A stretch of DNA of 64,000 nt, from contig BPGL01000001.1 of the NCBI GenBank assembly GCA_026003015.1, positions 1,070,717 to 1,134,716 of the forward strand, read 5' to 3'. The notes below the pieces were generated by a model. It searched no databases and was not told where the DNA came from. It saw nothing but the letters and a program-made list of their open reading frames with translations. The stretch comes from Actinomycetota bacterium. Lineage in GTDB: Bacteria; Actinomycetota; UBA4738; HRBIN12. This document shows, piece by piece, positions 24,221 through 33,008 of this stretch (the first letter of the stretch is position 1; every line of letters starts with the position of its first letter). The translations under genes and the position numbers were made by a program.

Positions 24221-24614
24221 GCCGCACCACCACCTCGCCCTTGCGCACCGCCCAGACGTCCTCGCCCTCGAGGCGGACCCACGCCTCGAGCGTCACGAGG
24301 TCGCCCTCGACCGCGCGCACCCGCCCGCCCGCCACGACGCTGCGTCCGACCGGCACCGGCGCGCGGAACTGCGCGGAGATCCGCTCGACGCGGGCGCCCG
24401 GCCCCGCCCACCCCAGCACGCAGGCCGACAGGTGGCCCATCGTGAGCATCCCGTGCGCGATCACCCCGTCGAACCCCGCCGCGCGCGCCACGTCGTCGTC
24501 CAGGTGAAGCGGGTTGCGGTCCCCGCTGGCCTCCGCATAGGCGCGCACGTCCTCCCGCGTGATCCGTCGGGTGAGCGTCGGGAGCTCCTGGCCCGGCTCG
24601 ACGTCGGGTCTCAC
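24156..24614 (-). CDS. hadB: MaoC-type (R)-hydroxyacyl dehydratase subunit, HadB-like
   Basis: A 152-residue hot-dog-fold protein with the catalytic hydratase-2 motif YAEASGDRNPLHLDDDVARA (Asp and His of the active site) followed by GVIAHGMLTMG. In mycobacteria HadB pairs with HadA or HadC to dehydrate 3-hydroxyacyl-ACP in fatty-acid elongation. The GTG start overlaps the hadA-like stop as GTGA. The pair next to rpmG and near secE matches the mycobacterial neighbourhood. Substrate and pathway here are inferred. Confidence 0.83.
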   Translation of the reverse strand: MRPDVEPGQELPTLTRRITREDVRAYAEASGDRNPLHLDDDVARAAGFDGVIAHGMLTMGHLSACVLGWAGPGARVERISAQFRAPVPVGRSVVAGGRVRAVEGDLVTLEAWVRLEGEDVWAVRKGEVVVRLSSPDDDRPSTSPGSHRSSGR

Positions 24615-24997
24615 GGCTCCCCTCGCTCGATCAGGAGCGCCCGGGCCGTGCACACCACCGCCCCGTCGGTGGCCTCCAGCTGCGTGACCAGCGTGAGGAA
24701 CCCCGATCCGGCCCGCATCCGGATCGACTCGATCCTCGTTCGCACGGTCAGGGTCTCCCCCTCCTCGAGCGGACGGGCGTAGACGTACTCCTGCGAGCCG
24801 TGAACCACCCGGCGCAGGTCGAGGTCGAGCTCGGGATCGGCGATCACCGTGGGGAAGACGGTGAACTCGGCGGCGGTCGCGAACGTCGGGGGGACGCCCT
24901 CGGCGACCCCCACGCACGCACGGAACGCCCGCACCCGATCGGGGTCGACCCTGAACGACACGGGCGGGTAGGCCTTCCCCTCGATCCCCGGGTTCAC
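24611..24997 (-). CDS. hadA: FAS1-type dehydratase N-terminal (MaoC-like) subunit, HadA-like
   Basis: A 128-residue hot-dog protein without the catalytic Asp/His motif, as expected for the structural partner in HadAB-type heterodimers. Recognisable segments are RVRAFRACVGVAEGVPPTFA, VHGSQEYVYARPLEEGETL and FLTLVTQLEATDGAVVCTAR. The GTG start has GGAGGGCGC directly upstream. It is translationally coupled to the catalytic subunit gene that follows. Confidence 0.82.
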   Translation of the reverse strand: MNPGIEGKAYPPVSFRVDPDRVRAFRACVGVAEGVPPTFATAAEFTVFPTVIADPELDLDLRRVVHGSQEYVYARPLEEGETLTVRTRIESIRMRAGSGFLTLVTQLEATDGAVVCTARALLIERGEP

Positions 24998-25142
24998 GCG
25001 CCCTCCTGGCCGCCGTTCGCGGCCGCACGGTACCGAAGGGCGGTGAGGCCGCCAACGTTCGCCGTCCCTCGCCCGCCCGATGCGGGAAATCGGGCGCCCG
25101 AGGTACGTGATTCGACCCCAGAAGGTGCCTAGCATCCCCACG

Positions 25143-25922
25143 ATGACCCGCGGAGGCCATACGGGGCGCGGCGCGGGGTCGGGCCGTCGGCGAGACGCCA
25201 GGCCGATCACGCTCGTCATCGCCGACGATCACCGCGCGTTCGGAGAGGCGCTCCAGATCGCGCTCGGTCGGGAGGAGGATCTGGCGGTCCTCGAGGTCGT
25301 CGACGACGGCCGTGAGGCCGTCCGCAGCGCCCTGGAGCACCGCCCCGACGTGATCCTCATGGACGCGCAGATGCCGTTGCTCGACGGCATCGAGGCGACC
25401 CGCAAGCTCCGTCAGGAAGGCGTCGCCTCCGCCGTGATCGTACTCGCCGGCGACCCCGACGAGCTCTCGCTCGCTCGAGCCGTCCAGGCCGGGGCGCGCG
25501 GCTACCTCGGCAAGACCCGGGCGATCGAGGAGCTCGCCGACGCGGTCCGTCGGGCCCACCGGGGGGAACCGTTGCACCGGCCGGAGGAGGTGACCCGGGC
25601 GCTGCGACAGCTCCGCGAGCGCGCCCAGGTGGACTCGGAGCTGTACCAGCGGGTCCAGCGACTCACCCCGCGCGAGGTCGAGGTGCTCCAGGCCCTCGCC
25701 GACGGCAAGCGATCGGAGCTGGTGGCTCGGGAGCTCGGGATGAGCCGCAACACCCTTCGCACCCACGTGCAGAACATCCTGCTGAAGCTCCGCGTCCACT
25801 CGAAGGTCGAGGCGATCGTGGCGGCGATCCGCTTCGGCAAGGTGCGCCCGCCCGACGTGATCCGCCTGCCCGAGAGCGAGGAGCTCAGCAGCGCCCCGCT
25901 CGAGGGATCCGAGACGCGCTGA
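25143..25922 (+). CDS. NarL/FixJ-type response regulator
   Basis: A 259-residue two-domain regulator. The receiver domain (about 20-140) keeps the acidic pair (VIADDHRAF), the phospho-acceptor Asp (VILMDAQMPLLDG) and the conserved Lys (LGKTRA). A linker coil and a LuxR-type helix-turn-helix follow (LTPREVEVLQALADGKRSEL, SRNTLRTHVQNILLKL). The ATG is preceded by TAGCAT at seven bases with no Shine-Dalgarno, pointing to a leaderless mRNA. No histidine kinase lies nearby, so the partner is unknown. It converges on rpmG (nine bases apart). Confidence 0.9.
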   Translation: MTRGGHTGRGAGSGRRRDARPITLVIADDHRAFGEALQIALGREEDLAVLEVVDDGREAVRSALEHRPDVILMDAQMPLLDGIEATRKLRQEGVASAVIVLAGDPDELSLARAVQAGARGYLGKTRAIEELADAVRRAHRGEPLHRPEEVTRALRQLRERAQVDSELYQRVQRLTPREVEVLQALADGKRSELVARELGMSRNTLRTHVQNILLKLRVHSKVEAIVAAIRFGKVRPPDVIRLPESEELSSAPLEGSETR

Positions 25923-25931
25923 GCGTGCCGT

Positions 25932-26099
25932 TCAGCGGGTCTCGCGGTGCTGGGTGTGCCGCCGGCACCAGCGGCAGTACTTCTTGAGCTCGAGCCGGTC
26001 GCGGTCGTTCACGCGGTTCTTGACCGTGTGGTAGTTCCGTCGCCGGCACTCGGTGCAGGCGAGCGTGATCTTCGGCCGGTTGCCTTCCTTCTTCGCCAT
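25932..26099 (-). CDS. rpmG: 50S ribosomal protein L33 (zinc-ribbon form)
   Basis: A 55-residue protein reading [20 protein letters not shown], then [20 protein letters not shown] and [14 protein letters not shown]. Two CxxC pairs (TECRR context and CRWC) mark the zinc-binding L33 type, as opposed to the zinc-free paralogue of zinc-starved actinobacteria. It starts nine bases after tuf and is probably co-transcribed with it. Confidence 0.95.
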   Translation of the reverse strand: MAKKEGNRPKITLACTECRRRNYHTVKNRVNDRDRLELKKYCRWCRRHTQHRETR

Positions 26100-26108
26100 C
26101 TCACCCGC

Positions 26109-27293
<1,185 letters not shown>

Positions 27294-27330
27294 GACCTCC
27301 GCTCCTTGCTCCCCTCTGCGCCGTGCCTCG

Positions 27331-27402
27331 TAGCGGGGGCGGGAATCGAACCCGCGACACAGCGATTATGAGCCGCTTGCTCTACCTCTGAGCTACCCCG
27401 CC
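27331..27402 (-). tRNA. tRNA-Met (CAU anticodon, elongator type)
   Basis: Cloverleaf with acceptor GGCGGGG/CCCCGCT, anticodon loop CTCATAA, and T arm GCGGGTTCGATTCCCGC. The initiator hallmark of three G:C pairs in the anticodon stem is absent. An Ile(k2CAU) identity is less likely given the acceptor. CCA is not encoded. Confidence 0.9.
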
Positions 27403-27474
27403 GCGTGCCGACACCACAGTCTACCTGGGGACGGGCCCCGGAACCCTACTCGGGAACGGGCCGCCGAGGCGCCG

Positions 27475-27547
27475 AGCCGGAGAGGGGACTCGAACCCCTG
27501 ACCCCCTCCTTACCATGGAGGTGCTCTGCCGACTGAGCTACTCCGGC
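27475..27547 (-). tRNA. tRNA-Thr (GGU anticodon)
   Basis: Cloverleaf with acceptor GCCGGAG/CTCCGGC, anticodon stem CCTCC/GGAGG with loop ATGGTAA, and T arm AGGGGTTCGAGTCCCCT. TAGACT at 27564-27559 (minus strand) is a probable -10 for the tRNA-Thr/tRNA-Met/tuf/rpmG unit. The same hexamer recurs at 27423-27418 between the two tRNAs. Confidence 0.95.
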
Positions 27548-27626
27548 GATCGCCGGCCAGTCTAGCCGCCGAGGCTCACCCCCGGTCGCGCCGATGGGCG
27601 GCCCGACCGCGTGGCAGGATGGACGG

Positions 27627-28097
27627 GTGCGCCCGATCGCGACGCTCCTGGCCGCCACGGCCCTCGTGGCCCCGCTGCCGGGCTGCGGCCCCGAGCCCGC
27701 GGAGACGGCCCGTGCTACCTCCGAGGCCGTGCTCGCGTTCGCAACGGCCCACGGCCCGGCCGAGCTCGCCGTCACGGTGGCCGATTCGCCGTCCGAGCGG
27801 ACCCGAGGCCTGGCCGGCGTCGAGCGCCTGCCCGAGGGCGAGGGGATGGCCTTCCTGTGGCCGGAGCCCGTGCGGGCAAGGTTCTGGATGAAGGACACGA
27901 CGATCCCGCTGTCGGTCGCCTTCTGGGACGAGCGCGGACGGATCGTGGGGATCGTCCACATGGAGCCCTGCATGGCCGAGCCCTGTCCGATCTACCCCGC
28001 GCCGGGACCGGTCGTCGGCGCGGTCGAGGTGAACCAGGGCTGGTTCGACCGTCACGGGGTGCGGGTCGGCGACGCCGTCGCGCTGCGGGACCGATGA
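27627..28097 (+). CDS. DUF192-family lipoprotein
   Basis: A 156-residue exported protein. The GTG start gives a lipoprotein signal (LLAATALVAPLPGC, Cys about residue 20). The DUF192 fold follows: LAVTVADSPSERTRGLAGVE, FLWPEPVRARFWMKDTTIPL and VAFWDERGRIVGIVHMEPC. The family is widespread and of unknown biochemical role. CAGGAT lies six bases before GTG with no Shine-Dalgarno, so it is probably leaderless. It is coupled to the next gene by an ATGA overlap. Confidence 0.85.
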   Translation: MRPIATLLAATALVAPLPGCGPEPAETARATSEAVLAFATAHGPAELAVTVADSPSERTRGLAGVERLPEGEGMAFLWPEPVRARFWMKDTTIPLSVAFWDERGRIVGIVHMEPCMAEPCPIYPAPGPVVGAVEVNQGWFDRHGVRVGDAVALRDR

Positions 28098-28414
28098 CGA
28101 CGACCGACCCCGCCTGCCTGCTCTGCGCCGCCGAGCGCCTCACGGCCTGGCACCACGAGGACGAGGACTGCTGGGTCGCCGACTGCCTCGTGTGCAGGAC
28201 GCCGATGGTCGTCTGGCGCACCCACGGCCTGCCCGACCCCCGCCGGGAGGCGCTGCTCCTCGCGCGGCTGGAGCGGGTGGCCGCCGCCCGCTACGGGGAG
28301 GGCGGCTACTACATCGACCCCGAGCGGCGTCGCATCCCCGACCACTGGCACGCCCACGCCCGACCCGCCGGGGGCTTCTTCGACCCGAGCAGCCCGCTGT
28401 TCGGCCAGTGGTAA
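28094..28414 (+). CDS. Small protein with two CxxC pairs, function unknown
   Basis: A 106-residue soluble protein beginning TTTDPACLLCAAERLTAWHH. A second pair lies in CWVADCLVC, so a zinc-ribbon or rubredoxin-like site is likely in the first 40 residues. The remainder (REALLLARLERVAAARYGEG, YYIDPERRRIPDHWHAHARP) is not recognised. ATG overlaps the stop of the DUF192 gene (ATGA), so the two are co-translated. Confidence 0.7.
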   Translation: MTTTDPACLLCAAERLTAWHHEDEDCWVADCLVCRTPMVVWRTHGLPDPRREALLLARLERVAAARYGEGGYYIDPERRRIPDHWHAHARPAGGFFDPSSPLFGQW

Positions 28415-28420
28415 CCGTGG

Positions 28421-28505
28421 GAGGGCTTCGGCTTCATCGCCCCCGACGACGGCGGTCCGATGCCGTCGTCCACCTCAGCGCGACCGCAGGCGATGGGTAC
28501 CGGAA
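28421..28505 (+). pseudogene. Fragment of a cold-shock (CspA-type) domain gene
   Basis: The stretch reads EGFGFIAPDDGGP, then, one base out of phase, DAVVHLSATAGDGYR. Together these match the RNP1/RNP2 half of cold-shock proteins (usually [20 protein letters not shown]). The N-terminal KWFN strand and the C-terminal strand are absent and the frame is broken, so this is a remnant. It lies between the CxxC gene and tRNA-Tyr. Confidence 0.7.
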
Positions 28506-28510
28506 CCCGG

Positions 28511-28595
28511 TGGTGGGCGGGGGAGGATTCGAACCTCCGTAGGCTACGCCGGCGATTTTACAGACCGCTCCCTTTGGCCACTCGGGCACCCGCCC
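28511..28595 (-). tRNA. tRNA-Tyr (GUA anticodon)
   Basis: A class II tRNA with long variable arm: acceptor GGGCGGG/CCCGCCC, anticodon loop CTGTAAA, and T arm GGAGGTTCGAATCCTCC. Unlike the other three tRNAs here, it has 3' CCA encoded (28513-28511). Confidence 0.95.
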
Positions 28596-28657
28596 TCGCA
28601 GCAGCGATGATAACGAAGCGGCCGCCCCCGGGGGCGCCCGCCGGTATCCTGCGGTCC

Positions 28658-29155
28658 ATGGCCAAGGATCAGTTCTCGTTCGACATCGTCTCGGAGGTCG
28701 ACCTGCAGGAGGTCCGAAACGCGGTCGACCAGGCGATGCGGGAGATCGCCCAGCGGTTCGACTTCAAGGGAACGGGCACGAGCGTCCGCCTCGAGGACGC
28801 CACGATCCAGCTCGCGTCCTCGACGCAAGATCGCCTCAAGGCGGCCTGGCAGGTCCTGCAGGAGAAGGCGGTCCGACGCAAGGTGCCGCTGAAGGCCCTG
28901 CAGCCGGGCGACCCGCAGCCCGCCGCCAAGGGGACCGTCCGCCAGACCGTGCAGGTCCTGACCGGCCTGCCGGAGGAGAAGGCCAAGGAGATCTCCCGAT
29001 TCGCCCGGTCGGTGGCGCCGAAGATCCAGGCGCAGGTCCAGGGCGATCGGGTCCGCGTGCTCGGGAAGAGCAAGGACGATCTGCAGGCGGTGATCCGCGC
29101 GGTCCGCGAGCACGACTTCGGCGTCGCCCTGCAGTTCACGAACTACCGACCCTGA
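28658..29155 (+). CDS. yajQ: YajQ-family nucleotide-binding protein (UPF0234)
   Basis: A 165-residue protein matching the family over its length: FSFDIVSEVDLQEVRNAVDQ, EIAQRFDFKGTG, VRRKVPLKALQPG and the C-terminal VRVLGKSKDDLQAVIRAV, ending VALQFTNYR. Family members bind nucleotides (c-di-GMP in Xanthomonas). The function in actinobacteria is unsettled. TATCCT seven bases before ATG suggests a leaderless message. Confidence 0.93.
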   Translation: MAKDQFSFDIVSEVDLQEVRNAVDQAMREIAQRFDFKGTGTSVRLEDATIQLASSTQDRLKAAWQVLQEKAVRRKVPLKALQPGDPQPAAKGTVRQTVQVLTGLPEEKAKEISRFARSVAPKIQAQVQGDRVRVLGKSKDDLQAVIRAVREHDFGVALQFTNYRP

Positions 29156-29228
29156 CCAGGCGTTCGCCCGTTGCTGCCGCGGGAGGTCGCGGGTACGCTG
29201 AGGGCCCACTGCGGGGAGGTGATCGTTC

Positions 29229-30611
29229 GTGGACCTGGAACGGCTCAAGTCGCGTGCGGCGGAGATCGCCGAACGGGAGACGGCGCGGTTGCTCGAGCGC
29301 ACACCCGGATCGAAGGCGCTGTACGAGCGCGCCGTTCGGTCCCTACCGAGCGGCGTCGTGTCGAACTTCCAGGCCGGAGATCCCTACCCCGTCTACCTGC
29401 AGCACGGCAGGGGCTCGAGCGTCTGGGACGTCGACGACCACGAGTACAAGGACTTCCACGGCGGCTTCGGCGTCAACGTCGTCGGCCACGCCCACCCGAA
29501 GATCGTCGAGGCGATCAAGCGGGCCGCCGACGACGCGATCCACTTCGCCGTCACGACCCCCACGACGGTCGCCCTCGCAGAGGCGATCTGCGAGCGGTTC
29601 GGCGCTGAGCAGATCCGCCTCGTGAACTCCGGCACCGAGGCCACGATGGACGCGATCCGGGTGGCCCGAGCGGCGACCGGCCGCGACAAGATCGTCAAGA
29701 TGGAGGGCTCCTACCACGGACACCACGACTCCGTGCTGTTCTCGGTGGTACCGGAGGCCGACACCCTCGGGATGCGCTACGACGTCGACCAGGAGGGCAA
29801 GGCGTGGTACACGACGCGTCCGACCTCCAAGGGCGTTCCCGAGGCCCTGTGGCCGACGACCCTGATCGTGCCCTTCAACGACGCCGCCGCCCTGGAGCAG
29901 GCCTTCGCCGACAATCCGGGGGAGATCGCCGCGGTGATCCTCGAGCCGGTGATGATGAACATCGGCATCGTGGTGCCGAAGCCCGGCTACCTCCAGGCGC
30001 TTCGCGACCTGTGCGACCGGAACGGCGCCGTGCTGATCTTCGACGAGGTCAAGTGCGGCGGCACGATCGCCTACGGGGGAGCCGCGGAGCGCTTCGGCGT
30101 GCGCCCCCACCTGGCCGCCTGGGCCAAGGCGATCGGCGGCGGCTCGGCGATCGGCGCGTTCGGCGGCGACGCCGCGATCATGGAGGTCGTCACGAAGGGC
30201 GCTGCCCAGCAGGGAACCTTCAACGGTAACCCGCTGTCCTCCGCCGTGGGCCTCGCGGCGCTCACGCAGGTCTTGACGCGCGACGCCTACGACCTGCTGG
30301 GCAAGCTCGGCACGCTCCTCGCCGAGGGGTGTCAGCGGGCGATCGACGAGACCGGGATCCCCGCGCACACGGTCGACCTCGGCGCGAAGGGGTGCGTCTC
30401 GTACCGGAAGGAGCCCCTGACGAACTACCGGGACTTCCTCGAGACCCTCCCCGACCTGTACTGGGCCTCCTACCCGTACATGGTCAACCGGGGGATCTTC
30501 ATGACCCCCGGCGACGAGGAGCAGTGGACGATCTCGGTGCAGCATTCCGAGCAGGACGTCCAGCGGTACGTGGAGGCCTTCGCGGACTTCTGCAACGAGC
30601 TCACCTCCTGA
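29229..30611 (+). CDS. Class III PLP aminotransferase, glutamate-1-semialdehyde-aminomutase-like
   Basis: A 460-residue fold-type I PLP enzyme. Conserved elements: NSGTEATMDAIRVARAATGR, SYHGHHDS, LIFDEVKCGG (Asp binding the PLP ring N) and AKAIGGGSAIGAFGG with the Schiff-base Lys. The closest family pattern is hemL/GSA aminomutase, but the N-terminus is extended and the substrate loop differs, so an amine or amino-acid transaminase is more probable than the heme enzyme. The GTG start is behind GGGAGGTG. It is followed at 16 bases by a PLP decarboxylase gene. Confidence 0.82.
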   Translation: MDLERLKSRAAEIAERETARLLERTPGSKALYERAVRSLPSGVVSNFQAGDPYPVYLQHGRGSSVWDVDDHEYKDFHGGFGVNVVGHAHPKIVEAIKRAADDAIHFAVTTPTTVALAEAICERFGAEQIRLVNSGTEATMDAIRVARAATGRDKIVKMEGSYHGHHDSVLFSVVPEADTLGMRYDVDQEGKAWYTTRPTSKGVPEALWPTTLIVPFNDAAALEQAFADNPGEIAAVILEPVMMNIGIVVPKPGYLQALRDLCDRNGAVLIFDEVKCGGTIAYGGAAERFGVRPHLAAWAKAIGGGSAIGAFGGDAAIMEVVTKGAAQQGTFNGNPLSSAVGLAALTQVLTRDAYDLLGKLGTLLAEGCQRAIDETGIPAHTVDLGAKGCVSYRKEPLTNYRDFLETLPDLYWASYPYMVNRGIFMTPGDEEQWTISVQHSEQDVQRYVEAFADFCNELTS

Positions 30612-30627
30612 CCGAAGGGAGCCCGGG

Positions 30628-32001
30628 GTGGGCTCGATGCACGAGTTCACCGAGGAGACCGCCGCGCTCGCGCGCGCGATCGAGGCCTACGCGCACGCGC
30701 GGATCGCCGAGCCTCAGCCCCTCGACCGAACGATGAGCGCCGCGGAGCTCACGAAGCTCGCCGGGGAGACCATCACCCCCGGGGGGATCGGCGGCCACGA
30801 GGCGCTGCGGATCTGGGCCGAGATCCTCGCCCCGGCGACGATCTCGACCGACCACCCGGCGAACCTCGCGTTCGTACCCGCCGCCCCGACGAAGGCCGCC
30901 GTCCTGTTCGACCTCGTCGTCGGCGCCTCCTCCACGATCGGGGCCGCCTGGATCGACGGCGCCGGAGGGATCTGGGCCGAGAACCAGGCGCTGCGCTGGA
31001 TCGCGGACCTCGCGGGCCTTCCGGATACGGCCGGCGGGACGTTCGTGTCGGGCGGCTCGGCCGGGAACCTCGCCGGTCTCGTCGCGGCTCGGACCCGGTC
31101 GGCGGCGGCGCGGCCCCGTCCCCCCGACGGATGGGCGGTCGTGACCTCCGTCGGAGCCCATGCCTCCATCGAGGCCGCGGCCCGTCTCCTCGACGTCGAG
31201 CTCATCACGGTTCCCGGCGACGCGCTCGGCCGGCTGCGAGGAGACGCCCTACGCGCCCGGCTGGCCGAGCTCGGCCCCGACGTCGACCGGGTCGTCGCGG
31301 TTGTGGCCACGGCCGGGACGACGAACGCCGGGCTCGTCGACGACCTCGAGGGCGTGGGGGCGCTCTGCCGGGAGCGGGGCCTGTGGTTCCACGTGGACGC
31401 GGCCTACGGCGGGGCGGCGCTCGCCGCGCCCTCGGTCCGGGACCGCTTCCGCGGGATCGAGCTCGCCGATTCGCTGATCGTCGATCCCCACAAGTGGCTG
31501 TTCGCCCCCTACGACTGCTGCGCGCTCGTGTATCGTGACGCGCTCGCCGTGGCACGCAGCGGCGCCTTCAAGCAGGAGGCCAGCTACCTCGACAGCGCGG
31601 CCGAACTCGAGCGGGACGAGATCGGCCCGTGGGACCTCGCCTACCATCTGTCCCGGCGGATCCGTGGCCTCCCGTTCTGGTTCTCCCTCGCGACCTACGG
31701 CACCGACGCGTACCGCGACGCCGTCGAGACCGTGCTCGAGCTCACGCGACGAGCCGCGGATGAGGTCCGATCCCGTCCGGAGCTCGAGCTCGTCCTCGAG
31801 CCCGAGCTGTCGGTGCTGCTGTTCCGCCGTCGGGGCTGGGAGCCGCAGGACTTCGAGTCGTGGTGGCGTCGGCTCCTCGACGAGCAGGTGGCCTTCGTGC
31901 AGCCCACCACGTGGCTCGGCGAGAAGGTCGCCCGGCTGTGCTTCGTGAACCCGAGGACCACCCTGGACCACGTCCGAGGGATCCTCGACACGATGCGCTG
32001 A
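30628..32001 (+). CDS. Group II PLP-dependent amino-acid decarboxylase
   Basis: A 457-residue enzyme of the aromatic-amino-acid/glutamate decarboxylase family. It shows GTFVSGGSAGNLAGLVAART (cofactor phosphate), FHVDAAYGGAAL (PLP ring) and VDPHKWLFAPYDCCALVYRD with the PLP Lys. It would convert an L-amino acid to its amine in the cytosol; the specificity cannot be deduced. GTG 30628 has AAGGGAG upstream; ATG 30637 is possible. It is probably in an operon with the preceding aminotransferase, a pairing that hints at one amine or amino-acid pathway. Confidence 0.85.
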   Translation: MGSMHEFTEETAALARAIEAYAHARIAEPQPLDRTMSAAELTKLAGETITPGGIGGHEALRIWAEILAPATISTDHPANLAFVPAAPTKAAVLFDLVVGASSTIGAAWIDGAGGIWAENQALRWIADLAGLPDTAGGTFVSGGSAGNLAGLVAARTRSAAARPRPPDGWAVVTSVGAHASIEAAARLLDVELITVPGDALGRLRGDALRARLAELGPDVDRVVAVVATAGTTNAGLVDDLEGVGALCRERGLWFHVDAAYGGAALAAPSVRDRFRGIELADSLIVDPHKWLFAPYDCCALVYRDALAVARSGAFKQEASYLDSAAELERDEIGPWDLAYHLSRRIRGLPFWFSLATYGTDAYRDAVETVLELTRRAADEVRSRPELELVLEPELSVLLFRRRGWEPQDFESWWRRLLDEQVAFVQPTTWLGEKVARLCFVNPRTTLDHVRGILDTMR

Positions 32002-32886
32002 TCAGGCCGCGAAGGGCCCGCCCCCCAGTCGGGCGCGGATCGCGTCGAGGCGGCGGATCCGCTCCTCGGTCGGCGGGTGGGTCGAGAACAGGCTCGTGAG
32101 GCCGCCGCGCAGCCCCGCGAGGGGGTTCACGATGAACAGGTGCGCCTCCGCGGGGCTCACGCTCGCCGGCGGCGGCACGCGGCGGGAGACCTGGTCGAGC
32201 TTCGCGAGCGCGCTCGCGAGGGCCTGGGGGTCCTGGGAGAGGAGCGCGCCCGACTCGTCGGCTTGGTACTCGCGGGAGCGCGAGACCGCCATCTGGATCA
32301 ACAGGGCGGCGAGCGGGGCGAGGATCCATGCCAGCAGCAAACCGACGGCACCGAGCGGGTTGTTCCGGTCGTTGCTACCTCCGCCGAAGAACAGCGCGAA
32401 GCGGGCCAGGTAGGTGATGCTCATCCCGATCGCCGCCGCGATCGAGGAGATGAGGATGTCGCGGTTCGCGACGTGGGCGAGCTCATGGGCGAGCACCCCA
32501 CGGAGCTCCCGCTCGTCGAGCAGCTCGAGGATCCCGCGCGTGACCGAGACCGCGGCGTGGCGCGGGTTGCGGCCGGTGGCGAAGGCGTTCGGCTGCGCCA
32601 TCTCCGAGACGTAGATCCGGGGCATCGGCAGACCCTCGCGCTGGGCCAGCTCCCGCACGATCCGGTACAGCCCCGGGGCCTCGGCCTCCGAGACCGGCCG
32701 CGAGCGCGTCGTCGCGATCGCGATGCGATCGGAGAACCAGTACATCGCGACGTTGAACACGAGCGCGAGCACGAGCGCCGTCCGGGCGCCGGCGGGGCCA
32801 CCCAGGACTTGGCCGACGACGATGAACAGACCGCCCAGCGCGGCGATCAGGACCCACGTCTTGATCCGGTTGATCCCCGGCGTCAC
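32002..32886 (-). CDS. htpX: HtpX-type membrane zinc metalloprotease (M48)
   Basis: A 294-residue membrane protease for quality control of membrane proteins. Two N-terminal helices (WVLIAALGGLFIVVGQVLGG, then TALVLALVFNVAMYWF) precede the zinc motif in LAHELAHVANRD. Two further helices and the third ligand Glu (SREYQADESGA) complete the M48B pattern. The GTG start has GAGGGAG nine bases upstream. Its stop abuts the convergent decarboxylase stop. Confidence 0.93.
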   Translation of the reverse strand: MTPGINRIKTWVLIAALGGLFIVVGQVLGGPAGARTALVLALVFNVAMYWFSDRIAIATTRSRPVSEAEAPGLYRIVRELAQREGLPMPRIYVSEMAQPNAFATGRNPRHAAVSVTRGILELLDERELRGVLAHELAHVANRDILISSIAAAIGMSITYLARFALFFGGGSNDRNNPLGAVGLLLAWILAPLAALLIQMAVSRSREYQADESGALLSQDPQALASALAKLDQVSRRVPPPASVSPAEAHLFIVNPLAGLRGGLTSLFSTHPPTEERIRRLDAIRARLGGGPFAA

Positions 32887-32917
32887 CGCGTTCTCACTCC
32901 CTCAACCGGTCTTCCGT

Positions 32918-32937
32918 GGCGACGGCCCCCCGTCGCC
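32918..32937 (-). terminator. Hairpin between nuoN (cluster 1) and htpX
   Basis: GGCGACGG/CCGTCGCC with a four-base C loop forms an 8-bp stem about 70 bases after the nuoN stop in the direction of transcription. No T-run follows. It may end the nuo transcript or attenuate read-through into htpX. Confidence 0.4.
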
Positions 32938-33008
32938 GGCGGCCGCAGGCCGCCCACGGACCCATGTTCTCATACCTGCGTTCGCCGATGGGCGCCCGGC
33001 GGTTCGCG

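Noticed and set aside
27331-27402. Initiator tRNA-Met
   Set aside because: The anticodon stem lacks the three consecutive G:C pairs, and the acceptor end pairs (G1-U72) unlike initiator tRNAs, so it is taken as elongator.
29229-30611. hemL, the heme-pathway glutamate-1-semialdehyde aminomutase
   Set aside because: The PLP motifs are shared with the wider family, but the N-terminal extension and the neighbouring decarboxylase argue against assigning the heme function.
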